Shown: in pieces, positions 1 to 6,312 of the stretch
Layout: every line of letters starts with the position of its first letter
How positions within the stretch are numbered: position 1 is the first letter of the stretch
Assembly: GCA_035315125.1 (NCBI GenBank)
Contig: DATFYI010000041.1
Coordinates: forward strand, 1 to 8,713
Length of the DNA: 8,713 nucleotides
Direction of reading: 5' to 3'
Source of the DNA: DATFYI01 sp035315125
Lineage (GTDB): Bacteria > Chloroflexota > Anaerolineae > Anaerolineales > Anaerolineaceae
Made by a program: the position numbers and the translations under genes
The notes under the pieces: model-generated
What the model was told of the DNA's origin: nothing
Database searches by the model: none
Seen by the model: only the letters and a program-made list of their open reading frames with translations

Positions 1-517
1 CCATCTCGACCACGTCGCAATCATTCATGCCGCGCACAACCACGCTGTTGATCTTAATGGGCGTCAGGCCGGCCGTTTCAGCCTCCAGAATGCCGTCCCA
101 AACTTTATCCAAAGCTCCCCAGCGGGTCAATTCTTTGAACCTGGCGGGGTTTAATGTATCCACGCTTACATTAACGCGCTGCAAACCGGCTTCTTTTAAG
201 GGCCGGGCCAATTTACTCAGCAAAAGGCCGTTGGTGGTCATACTCAAAGAGCGAATGCCGGCTATTGCGGCAACCTCTCGCACCACATCCACAATATGCG
301 CACGCACGGTCGGTTCACCGCCGGTCAGTCGAATCTTATCGAAGCCGAGTGTGGCAAACAACCGTACCAGCAAAAATAGCTCCTCGTCCTGCATCATTTC
401 GGCCAGCGGCCGAAAAGAGACATGCTCTGGCATACAGTACACGCAGCGTAAATTACAACGGTCGGTCAGGCTGATGCGCAGGTAGTGCAGGTTCCTTCCA
501 AAACGATCGATCGCCAT
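1..517 (-). CDS. moaA: GTP 3',8-cyclase MoaA, N-terminal part (cut by window edge)
   Basis: MoaA is a radical-SAM enzyme that, with MoaC, converts GTP to cyclic pyranopterin monophosphate, the first step of molybdenum cofactor synthesis in the cytosol. The 172 visible codons begin MAIDRFGRNLHYLRISLTDR and carry the radical-SAM cluster motif CNLRCVYC at residues 21-28, followed by MP, which is typical of MoaA. The SAM-binding glycine motif follows as LTGGEPTVR (usually LTGGEPLxR, so Thr replaces the common Leu), then the strand TTNG and a VNVSVDTLN segment. The second 4Fe-4S cluster region and C-terminal GG tail lie off the left edge; family members have about 320-340 residues. The ATG at 517 follows GATGAGGAT, giving a GAGG ribosome binding site. 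The gene is divergent from the gene at 794 and has its own promoter at 613-641. Identity is secure. Confidence 0.95.
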   Translation of the reverse strand, partial: MAIDRFGRNLHYLRISLTDRCNLRCVYCMPEHVSFRPLAEMMQDEELFLLVRLFATLGFDKIRLTGGEPTVRAHIVDVVREVAAIAGIRSLSMTTNGLLLSKLARPLKEAGLQRVNVSVDTLNPARFKELTRWGALDKVWDGILEAETAGLTPIKINSVVVRGMNDCDVVEM

Positions 518-550
518 ATCCTCATCCCAGTGTTTTCAGAATCATACCGC

Positions 551-597
551 CTGAAATTTGATAACAAAAATGGGCGAGCCCATTCGATAAAATTCAG
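551..597 (-). terminator. Terminator-like hairpin in the moaA leader (possible attenuator)
   Basis: On the minus strand the RNA would form AAUGGG-CUCG-CCCAUU (584 down to 569) followed by UUUGUU, an intrinsic-terminator shape that lies between the predicted moaA start site and the moaA ATG. An outer stem, CTGAA (551-555) with TTCAG (593-597) plus TTT (557-559) with AAA (590-592) and one bulged A, encloses it. No other minus-strand gene ends here, so if the hairpin works it acts on the moaA transcript itself. The stem has only four G-C pairs, so it may be weak. Confidence 0.4.
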
Positions 598-612
598 ACT
601 ATTATTATGATA

Positions 613-641
613 ATTATATCCTAAATTATCGGATAATTCAA
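613..641 (-). promoter_or_regulatory. moaA promoter (sigma70-like)
   Basis: On the minus strand a -35 box TTGAAT (636-641, four of six matches) is separated by exactly 17 nt from a perfect -10 box TATAAT (613-618). The predicted start is near 606, giving a leader of about 89 nt before the moaA ATG. The spacer is filled by the palindrome at 624-638, so repressor control is plausible. Confidence 0.65.
624..638. promoter_or_regulatory. 15-bp palindrome inside the moaA promoter (operator candidate)
   Basis: AATTATC-G-GATAATT has perfect 7-bp arms around one central base. It occupies the -35/-10 spacer and overlaps the -35 box of the moaA promoter. A further copy of the half-site GATAATT lies at 609-615 and overlaps the -10 box. 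A regulator bound here would block moaA transcription and could also affect the divergent gene at 794. It does not match the E. coli ModE consensus as I know it, and the GATAAT-like arms are in the opposite order to a classical Fur box, so the regulator is unknown. Confidence 0.45.
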
Positions 642-659
642 TTTATCTTCCTGGCTCAA

Positions 660-673
660 CGGTCTGATGACCG
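660..673. repeat. Short perfect inverted repeat CGGTC-TGAT-GACCG
   Basis: A 5-bp stem with a 4-nt loop lies in the divergent intergenic region, upstream of both the moaA promoter and the gene at 794. A second, wider repeat follows (CCGATG at 712-717, CATCGG at 736-741). They could be operators, or leader structure for the plus-strand gene if its promoter lies to the left. The rest of the 518-793 gap holds no gene. Confidence 0.35.
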
Positions 674-694
674 CATTCAACCCAATCTACCCGG

Positions 695-700
695 TATGAT
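695..700 (+). promoter_or_regulatory. Weak -10 candidate for the membrane-protein gene at 794
   Basis: TATGAT matches five of six bases of the -10 consensus and is the best plus-strand candidate ahead of the ATG at 794. No convincing -35 box sits 16-18 nt upstream. A second weak candidate is TTGTAA (722-727) with TATAGA (743-748), but its spacer is only 15 nt. The true promoter is uncertain. Confidence 0.2.
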
Positions 701-793
701 GTATTTTAATGCCGATGCTGCTTGTAAATCCAGGCCATCGGGTATAGACTTATCACTGTCAAACCCTCCATTGCAACCCTTTGAAAAAACCGC

Positions 794-1846
794 ATGACAC
801 TACCATCTGCCAGAATTATTATCCCTGTTGAATGGGGTACGAGCGCCCGCTGCCCGATTTGTGCGGCCAATCCATTGAATGTTATACATCCTTTGCAAAG
901 GCCCGATCAGCTGCAATGTCCGCATTGCGGCGCTGAATTCGAAATCGAGCAAGGTGGAGCGCGCATACGCTTTAATGCCCTGCCGGCCGGTTTGCAGTCG
1001 GCCTTGGCCGGACGTTGGGTCACAATGGCTGAGGTGCAGGCGCAGGTTGAAATACTCAATCCACAGCCTGAATCACCGGTCAAAACGCCGGCGTTAACCC
1101 CAGATAGCTTGCCCACCGCAACGGCAAACGAAAATCAACCAGCCTCCGCTCCGTTTGTACCGCAGGCGAATATTTCAGCGCCAGCTGCGGATGCACGACT
1201 TGTCGCCCAGGCCAGAGATCTATATGCGTTGGGAAACAGCGTCCCTCAAATACGCACCATTCTGGGTCGCACGCAGGGATTAAATCCCGCCGACCTGGAT
1301 GCCATTCTGGCAGAGGTAAGCCACCAGGATCGAAAAAAGCACAGTCGCCAGACCCGCAACCTGATTATTGCGGCTATTGTTTCGCTCGTTGTAGTTTTTT
1401 GTTGTGTGGCAATATTCTATGTCAGCAGGCTGCCCATCTCGGTTTTTCAGAATTCAGCCCAAACCGAAAACTCTCCGGCGGCTACCAGCCAGAGCTCTCT
1501 TTCTAACTTGCCAAATCTACCTGATCCGATGAAGACCCTCATGCCGGACGAAATGACGCTGGTTAATTCTCCCCCACCTGTGATTATACCGGGCACGGTG
1601 GCCGATTCGGCCACCTACCCCTGTCCAAAGAGCGCCGACCAGGCGTCCCAGTTATTTGGCGGCCTGACTGAAAATTGGACTTATCAGCAGGGTTGGTTTA
1701 TGGTTTCAAAAACTCCGGCTACGCTGCACGTGCCGGCCGGTATGATGGTAGGGTATTTCGTCTTTAATCCTGTCATGCAGATGAAATCTGTCAGCGGACC
1801 GATTACGATGCAGAATATTTATATGGTGGTCATAAGCTGTGATTAG
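794..1846 (+). CDS. Zinc-ribbon single-pass membrane protein of unknown function
   Basis: I do not recognise a named family for this 350-residue protein. The N-terminus has a likely zinc ribbon, CPIC (Cys20, Cys23) and CPHC (Cys42, Cys45), followed by an FEIE strand. A Pro/Ala/Thr-rich linker spans about 89-130, and a predicted helical segment (about 133-175) has the pattern ALGNSVPQIRTILG. The basic stretch DRKKHSRQTR precedes one membrane helix at about 190-210. The basic side suggests a cytosolic N-terminus and an external C-terminus of about 140 residues, which opens with a Ser/Asn/Pro-rich stalk and continues as an apparently folded beta-rich domain. An in-frame TGA lies four codons upstream, so the ATG at 794 is the first available; no good Shine-Dalgarno precedes it. 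Its last 8 nt overlap the start of the lipoprotein gene, which implies coupled translation. Confidence 0.8.
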   Translation: MTLPSARIIIPVEWGTSARCPICAANPLNVIHPLQRPDQLQCPHCGAEFEIEQGGARIRFNALPAGLQSALAGRWVTMAEVQAQVEILNPQPESPVKTPALTPDSLPTATANENQPASAPFVPQANISAPAADARLVAQARDLYALGNSVPQIRTILGRTQGLNPADLDAILAEVSHQDRKKHSRQTRNLIIAAIVSLVVVFCCVAIFYVSRLPISVFQNSAQTENSPAATSQSSLSNLPNLPDPMKTLMPDEMTLVNSPPPVIIPGTVADSATYPCPKSADQASQLFGGLTENWTYQQGWFMVSKTPATLHVPAGMMVGYFVFNPVMQMKSVSGPITMQNIYMVVISCD

Positions 1847-3158
1847 AACCTGTAAAATAATATCTATTCTGGCAGTTTTAACATTTATAGCAAGCAGTGT
1901 AACGGCCTGTTCATCAGGTTTTGGAGCCAATCCGACCACTACACCGCCGGCTGCCCGCCGGGTGAAAACACCCCTGCTCGAGTGCACTCCTCCGGCCTGC
2001 CAGGCAGGCCAGGTGTATACCTGTTCCAATGGATATTGTCCTGGCGGTTGCGGAACGACTTGCGCGACGGTCACTCCGGAGTTTGTGACGGCGACGCCTT
2101 TCATCCTTTGCACACCCCCGGCCTGCCAGCCTGGACAGGTGCTGACCTGTTCGCAGGGGGATTGCGCCGGTACCTGCGGTTTGGTCTGCGTCATGCCATC
2201 TGCTACCTCACAGCACTCAACCCCGCCAGCGACAGCGCTGCCTGGTTTTACCATGCCCGATGACACCATTACTACCAGCAATGTGGGCCAGTTGGCTGAA
2301 GTGTGGAAGATCAGTGAAGGCGCTGTACATGAACTGGCTTTTTCATCGGACAGCAGCATGTTAGCGCTTACCACGGGTAATTTTGCGCTCGTCCATGATA
2401 TGAGCAGCCTGGGTCTGGTTATCAGCCAGCAATTCAGCGTTCCTACCAGCTCAATCACATTTTCCCCCGGCGGCGAGCAGATCGTTGTGGCTTATGGCAA
2501 TGCCATCAGTCTGCTGCCGGTAAACGGCTCGGAGGCGGTGCCGCTCAATACCGGGCTGGCTCAGGATGTGAAGATTACCCACCTGGATTTATCACCGGAT
2601 GGCAGCACAATTGCTTTTGCCAGCAGTAACGGCGCTCTCAATCTGTTTAATCTGGACCAAATGAGCGTACTGCCCAGTCCGGTAGCTAACCCGGGGCCGA
2701 TTAACAGCCTGCAATATTCACCAGATTCCTCGTTTTTAGCAGCCGGCACGCAGGATGGCAAGATAATTGTCTGGAATACTGCTGATTGGAGCGAAGCCTG
2801 GCGCCTGGCCGGTCTTGGATCTGTTAACAGCCTGGCATTTTCGCCGGATGCCACCTTGCTGGCGGTTGACACAAAAAACAACGTCACCGTTTGGGGCACC
2901 GATGCCTGGGAGCAAAAGTTTTCGGTTCCCAGCAACGGCGATACGGCTTTGAGTGTTGCATTTTCATCTGACGGTGTTTTCTTGGCAACCGGCAGCGCGG
3001 GCGGCATGATTCATATTTTGAATGCAGCCAGCGGACAGGATGTAACAAAGCTGACCGGTCATAGCGCTGCTGTAACCGCCCTGGCTTTTTCAGGCGATGG
3101 CCTGTTACTGGCCTCAGGCTCGGCGGATGGCACGGTCAGGCTGTGGGGAATTCAGTAA
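1839..3158 (+). CDS. Lipoprotein with two Cys-rich repeats and a seven-bladed WD40 propeller
   Basis: This 439-residue protein starts with GTG at 1839 (in-frame TAA just upstream, GGTGGT 8 nt before it). It has a lipoprotein signal peptide: basic start MIRTCK, hydrophobic core 7-20 and lipobox VTAC with Cys24 as the lipidated residue. Two copies of a six-Cys unit follow, Cys49/54/62/67/71/75 and Cys91/96/104/109/113/117, with identical spacing and a 42-residue period, separated by Thr/Pro-rich linkers. From about residue 145 to the end, seven WD40-type blades can be counted by their FSxDG-like turns (near 168, then VxxLxFSPDG-type repeats), the last ending ADGTVRLWG. Seven blades of about 42 residues fill the domain exactly, so the propeller looks complete. 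It is probably membrane-anchored outside the cell and scaffolds protein contacts. The partner may be the upstream membrane protein, which it overlaps by 8 nt. The function itself is unknown. Confidence 0.88.
   Translation: MIRTCKIISILAVLTFIASSVTACSSGFGANPTTTPPAARRVKTPLLECTPPACQAGQVYTCSNGYCPGGCGTTCATVTPEFVTATPFILCTPPACQPGQVLTCSQGDCAGTCGLVCVMPSATSQHSTPPATALPGFTMPDDTITTSNVGQLAEVWKISEGAVHELAFSSDSSMLALTTGNFALVHDMSSLGLVISQQFSVPTSSITFSPGGEQIVVAYGNAISLLPVNGSEAVPLNTGLAQDVKITHLDLSPDGSTIAFASSNGALNLFNLDQMSVLPSPVANPGPINSLQYSPDSSFLAAGTQDGKIIVWNTADWSEAWRLAGLGSVNSLAFSPDATLLAVDTKNNVTVWGTDAWEQKFSVPSNGDTALSVAFSSDGVFLATGSAGGMIHILNAASGQDVTKLTGHSAAVTALAFSGDGLLLASGSADGTVRLWGIQ
1983..2189 (+). repeat. Two tandem six-Cys protein repeats inside the lipoprotein gene
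   Basis: Units at 1983-2063 and 2109-2189 both encode C-x4-C-x7-C-x4-C-x3-C-x3-C with shared words CTPPACQ, GQV and TC. The nucleotides are also similar (GGCCTGCCAG in both), pointing to an internal duplication. Six Cys per unit in an extracytoplasmic protein suggests three disulfides, though metal binding cannot be excluded. Confidence 0.75.
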
Positions 3159-3173
3159 CCTGAGCCCTTCAGG
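3159..3173. terminator. Small hairpin between the convergent lipoprotein gene and dnaA
   Basis: CCTGA-GCCCT-TCAGG is a perfect 5-bp stem that starts right after the lipoprotein stop codon and covers the dnaA stop codon. An alternative stem, AGCC-CTTCA-GGCT, uses the same bases. The two genes are only 10 nt apart, so a shared bidirectional terminator would have to sit here. Neither side has a T-tract, so termination is doubtful. Confidence 0.25.
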
Positions 3174-4512
3174 CTGAAACCCGGCTGAGGCCGTACAGGT
3201 TTTCGCGGATCTTGATCAGTTGGCGGCGCAGATGATCATCGCTTTCAATCAAATCCGCGATTTTTTCACAGGCATACATGACCGTAGTATGGTCGCGCCC
3301 GCCCAAGGCCTGTCCTATCTGGGGTAATGAGGCGTTGGCTTCTTCGCGCAGTAAATACATGGCTACCTGGCGAGGCAGGGCAATTTCATGGGTGCGATCA
3401 CGGCTCATCAAGCGTTCGGCGGATATTCCAAATGCGCTGGCCACGGCGTCGACAATCTGGCGCGGCTCTACCAGATTCCGTTGAGGGAGTAAATCTGCCA
3501 GAGCGATGCTGACCAGTTGCAGACTGAGAGGCTGCCCGCTGAAATCGGCAAAAGCCAGCACACGGGTCAGGGCGCCTTCCAATTCACGAATATTCGATTG
3601 TATCTTGTGGGCAATATCTTCCAGAATGTCGCCTGCCACCTGGCGGCCGGCGCGCTCGGCTTTTGAGCGCAGAATGGCCACGCGCGTCTCAAAATCCGGA
3701 GGTTGGATATCCACAGTCAGGCCCCATTCAAAGCGAGAGCGCAGCCGTTCTTCCAGGGTGACCATGGCCTTGGGCGAGCGATCCGATGAAATGACGATTT
3801 GTTTGTCCTGGCCGTGTAAGGTATTGAAGGTATGGAAGAACTCTTCCTGGGTGCCTTCCTTGCCGGCAATGAACTGGATATCATCGATCAACAGCACGTC
3901 GATGCGCCGGTAACGCTCGCGAAATGCATTTGTGCTGTGCGTCCGAATGGCATTGACCATATCGTTGGTAAATTCTTCCGATGAAACATACAGCACCTGT
4001 AAACCACGCTGGTGGGCGCCGTTTCCGATGGCGTGCAGCAGATGAGTTTTGCCCAATCCTACCCCGCCATACAGGAAGAGCGGATTATAGGCCTGGGCCG
4101 GTTTTTCGGAGACGGCCATACAGGCCGCGTGAGCCAGGCGATTGCTGGCGCCAACCACAAAATTATCAAAAGAATAACGGCTGTTGATGGTGTTGTTTGG
4201 CAGAATGGCCGGGTTGGATGATTTTTCTTCCTCAATCGCGCAATCGCTATCGCTGGCCTCATCCTCATTTTGGGAGACCACAAATCTGACCGATTGCGGC
4301 TGTCCGGTCAGACCGGTTAATAAACGACTGACTGTACTGGTAAGGCGGCTTTCTAACCAATCGCGTGCGTAAGCGTTTTGCACACCGATTGTATAAATGT
4401 CACGATCATAGGATACTAATTCTGCGTTGCTGATCCAGGTGTCAAAAGCGGCCTTTGACATTTCCATCTGCAGCTGGCCCATCGTTGCTTGCCAAATTTG
4501 TTGCGTATTCAT
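3169..4512 (-). CDS. dnaA: Chromosomal replication initiator DnaA
   Basis: DnaA is the AAA+ ATPase that binds and opens the replication origin and also regulates transcription. The 447-residue protein has domain I (about 1-80), a short acidic linker (about 82-108), the AAA+ domain and the DNA-binding domain IV (about 346-447). Visible motifs are Walker A GGVGLGKT (149-156), Walker B VLLIDD (206-211), sensor I ISSD (241-244), the arginine-finger segment RLRSRF (256-261), sensor II NIREL (307-311) and the DnaA signature GGRDHTTV (404-411). Two in-frame ATGs exist, at 4521 and 4512. AGGAGG abuts the first with no spacer but is 9 nt from the second, so 4512 is chosen. No rnpA, rpmH or dnaN is adjacent within the window, unlike the common dnaA neighbourhood. 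Confidence 0.97.
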   Translation of the reverse strand: MNTQQIWQATMGQLQMEMSKAAFDTWISNAELVSYDRDIYTIGVQNAYARDWLESRLTSTVSRLLTGLTGQPQSVRFVVSQNEDEASDSDCAIEEEKSSNPAILPNNTINSRYSFDNFVVGASNRLAHAACMAVSEKPAQAYNPLFLYGGVGLGKTHLLHAIGNGAHQRGLQVLYVSSEEFTNDMVNAIRTHSTNAFRERYRRIDVLLIDDIQFIAGKEGTQEEFFHTFNTLHGQDKQIVISSDRSPKAMVTLEERLRSRFEWGLTVDIQPPDFETRVAILRSKAERAGRQVAGDILEDIAHKIQSNIRELEGALTRVLAFADFSGQPLSLQLVSIALADLLPQRNLVEPRQIVDAVASAFGISAERLMSRDRTHEIALPRQVAMYLLREEANASLPQIGQALGGRDHTTVMYACEKIADLIESDDHLRRQLIKIRENLYGLSRVSA

Positions 4513-4521
4513 ATGAAACAT

Positions 4522-4527
4522 CCTCCT
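4522..4527 (-). promoter_or_regulatory. dnaA ribosome binding site that decides the start codon
   Basis: The minus strand reads AGGAGG immediately followed by ATGTTTCATATG. A perfect Shine-Dalgarno touching the first ATG cannot serve it, while a 9-nt spacer to the second ATG is close to ideal. This supports a start three codons downstream of the longest reading frame. Confidence 0.75.
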
Positions 4528-4575
4528 ATTCGAAGTTATGGTTTCCCCCTGAGTAGCAGCAATAGGGATGACGAG

Positions 4576-4594
4576 CCCACTGAGTTTCAGTGGG
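4576..4594 (-). promoter_or_regulatory. Perfect 8-bp hairpin in the dnaA leader
   Basis: CCCACTGA (4576-4583), a 3-nt loop and TCAGTGGG (4587-4594) form a perfect stem, extendable by a G-T pair. It lies about 65 nt upstream of the dnaA start within the predicted 5' leader. No U-run follows on either strand, so it is not an intrinsic terminator. It could be a leader control element, a protein-binding site or a copy of a dispersed intergenic palindrome. A short AAT trinucleotide run (4607-4622) lies just beyond it. Confidence 0.45.
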
Positions 4595-4685
4595 TAGCGA
4601 ATCCACTAATAATAATAATTATTCCAAAATACCGATGATGATGAAGGAGCTTCAGCGATGTGTGTGCTGTGATGTATGTAAAAGA

Positions 4686-4714
4686 ATTCTAGCAGAAACA
4701 AAAGAGTCAAGCAA
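4686..4714 (-). promoter_or_regulatory. dnaA promoter candidate with extended -10
   Basis: On the minus strand TGC-TAGAAT forms an extended -10 (box at 4686-4691, TG at 4693-4694). A weak -35, TTGCTT (4709-4714), lies exactly 17 nt upstream. The predicted start is near 4679, so the dnaA leader would be about 165 nt and include the 4576-4594 hairpin. Confidence 0.5.
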
Positions 4715-5021
4715 GTCGGGAAACCTACGATTGGTTAAAAAAAAGTAGTTTTTTAAGTCATCAAACCTTAAAGAATCTTTGGGTTAATCTTGACTCAGCA
4801 AAATGTGTAAATTACAAAAAAAACTGATTTCTGGTGTATTGATATTGTCCAACCCCCATATGTGGCGTATCTAATTAAGAATCCAAAACCCCTGGCAAAA
4901 AAACCGTCAATCTCAAAAAATTAATCTGGCGGACTCTGCTGATGTTCGGGTTGGTAAGATGCTGAATCTGGCGTTTCAAATGCCGCGAATTGACAAAAAA
5001 ACAGAAATTTAAAAAACCGGC
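4715..5021. other. AT-rich gap upstream of dnaA; no gene seen
   Basis: This stretch holds no supportable gene and several A or T runs (about 4737-4754, 4816-4823, 4898-4904, 4996-5002). A 6-bp AT-only stem, TTTAAG with CTTAAA (4753-4758 and 4768-4773), is followed on the minus strand by a T-run after a few bases; it is a poor terminator for the gene to the right. AATCTGGCG is repeated directly at 4923-4931 and 4965-4973. I searched by eye for DnaA boxes (TTATCCACA and its complement) and found none with one mismatch or fewer. Confidence 0.5.
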
Positions 5022-6311
5022 TTATTTTGCCTCTAAAATTCGCTGGGCGGCGCGCCGGGCGATCTGCACCGCAAAATTCGTGCCGCGATCCCAGGGATAA
5101 ACCTGGCTCATACTGGCAAAATACAGCCCCGCCAGCGGTGTGCGCAGGTCAGGCACATTGTGGGAGTGGTTTACCAACGGGATCGGTTGGGCATAGCTGG
5201 TCTTGAATAGCCAGCTTTCGCGCACCCAATCCGCTCGGAAATCCGGGTTGAAACGGGTTAAGGCAGGCAGAAAACGCTCCAGCAATTCTTCTTTGCTCAA
5301 GCGAAAATATTCGTGCTCGGGGTCCAGATAGTCGCCGCAATAAACGATATGGTCGCCGCCAAAATATTCCGGTTTTAAGAAATTGGTATGCTCGACCAGC
5401 GCCAAAAATGGAAATCCGGCTGATTTTGGCAAGGTGTACCAGTAATAACCCTCTTTAGAGAGCTGATGTCGCAGGGCCAGGATCATAACCACTGCTCCCA
5501 TGCTTTTTAGATTCAGCAGCCCTGCCAGGTAGCTGGTAGGCAGGCTGGGCGCCATGCGCGCCAGCAGAGCCGGAGACAGGGTCACCAGGCAACGATCGAA
5601 GGGTAAGCTCTGCCCGTCCATGTGCAGCTCTAAACTGCCATCCGAGCAGGGAATGATCTCCTGCACAGGGCTGGATAGATGGATGACTACGCCTTCTTTC
5701 TGCAATAAGTCGGCAAAGTCATTGGCAAAAGCCTGGAAACCACCCTGGTAGGTTCCTAATACAGTCGTGCGGGTCTTAAATCTTGCCCAAAACCAGGCCA
5801 TGTTGACTTCTTTTTGATGGGGACCAAATTTCCCTTCCAACATGGGCTGGAATAAGACGTCATAGAGATTTTTGCCGTAATAGCGCTGGATCCATTCATC
5901 GGCAGTAAATTTCTCCAGGGGCTGCCAGGCTGCCAAGTAACGCAGATAGGCAGTCACCAGTCCAAAACGCGCCATATCAAAAAAGTTGAAACCTGGAAAA
6001 GTGAGAGCGGCCAGCGGCGAATCGAGCGGGTAAAATTTACCGTTGAAATACGATACCGTTTTGGGGTGGGGAAAAACTACTTTCTGCGATAGGCCTAATT
6101 CTTTGATCAGGCCGAGGATATCCTTATCACTGGTGAACCAGTGGTGGTAATACTGTTCGACAGACCAATCCCAATGCGGGTCTTTAAACCCGGCTGCTAA
6201 ACCGCCCACCGCATTGGCTGCTTCATACAGGGTGACCTGGTGACCGGCGCGTTGCAGGTCGTAGGCAGCAGCCATGCCCCCCACACCTGCGCCTATGATG
6301 GCAATACGCAT
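5022..6311 (-). CDS. FAD-dependent oxidoreductase, amine-oxidase / protoporphyrinogen-oxidase-like
   Basis: The 429-residue protein starts with the Rossmann FAD-binding motif GAGVGG (7-12) in IAIIGAGVGGMAAAYDL. Glu30 ends the second strand, where it would bind the adenosine ribose, and the AVGGLAAGF motif of the amine-oxidase superfamily follows. The C-terminus has the matching FAD-closing segment GLYFASMSQVYPWDRGTNFA. This fits the COG1232-type group that includes HemY, phytoene desaturases and relatives acting on lipids or glycans. The substrate cannot be told, and HemY function is not supported by any haem gene nearby. A longer frame opens upstream, but the ATG at 6311 is right: it begins the Rossmann strand, has AGAAGGA before it, and avoids overlapping the upstream gene. 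That gene stops 1 nt before it, so the two are translationally coupled. Confidence 0.85.
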   Translation of the reverse strand: MRIAIIGAGVGGMAAAYDLQRAGHQVTLYEAANAVGGLAAGFKDPHWDWSVEQYYHHWFTSDKDILGLIKELGLSQKVVFPHPKTVSYFNGKFYPLDSPLAALTFPGFNFFDMARFGLVTAYLRYLAAWQPLEKFTADEWIQRYYGKNLYDVLFQPMLEGKFGPHQKEVNMAWFWARFKTRTTVLGTYQGGFQAFANDFADLLQKEGVVIHLSSPVQEIIPCSDGSLELHMDGQSLPFDRCLVTLSPALLARMAPSLPTSYLAGLLNLKSMGAVVMILALRHQLSKEGYYWYTLPKSAGFPFLALVEHTNFLKPEYFGGDHIVYCGDYLDPEHEYFRLSKEELLERFLPALTRFNPDFRADWVRESWLFKTSYAQPIPLVNHSHNVPDLRTPLAGLYFASMSQVYPWDRGTNFAVQIARRAAQRILEAK

Positions 6312-6312
6312 G

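Noticed and set aside
27..485. Plus-strand open frame of 152 codons
   Set aside because: It is antisense to moaA, whose minus-strand translation carries clear radical-SAM motifs; the plus-strand product shows no domain and is basic and Ser/Thr-rich.
1706..2458. Minus-strand open frame of 250 codons
   Set aside because: It lies opposite the 3' end of the membrane-protein gene and the start of the lipoprotein gene, whose signal peptide, Cys repeats and propeller are convincing. The minus-strand frame has no ribosome binding site or recognisable domain, and its apparent repeats mirror the Cys-rich duplication.
2561..3007. Minus-strand open frame of 148 codons
   Set aside because: Antisense to the WD40 blades, with no independent coding signals.
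3506..3913. Plus-strand open frame of 135 codons
   Set aside because: Antisense to the AAA+ domain of dnaA; a shadow of a conserved gene.
4560..4605. Possible tRNA or T-box leader around the dnaA hairpin
   Set aside because: The segment GGTAGCGAATCC slightly resembles a T-arm, but no acceptor stem, anticodon arm or T-box AGGGTGG sequence is present.
4522..5021. Possible oriC next to dnaA
   Set aside because: No DnaA box with one mismatch or fewer was found on either strand; AT-richness alone is not enough to call an origin.
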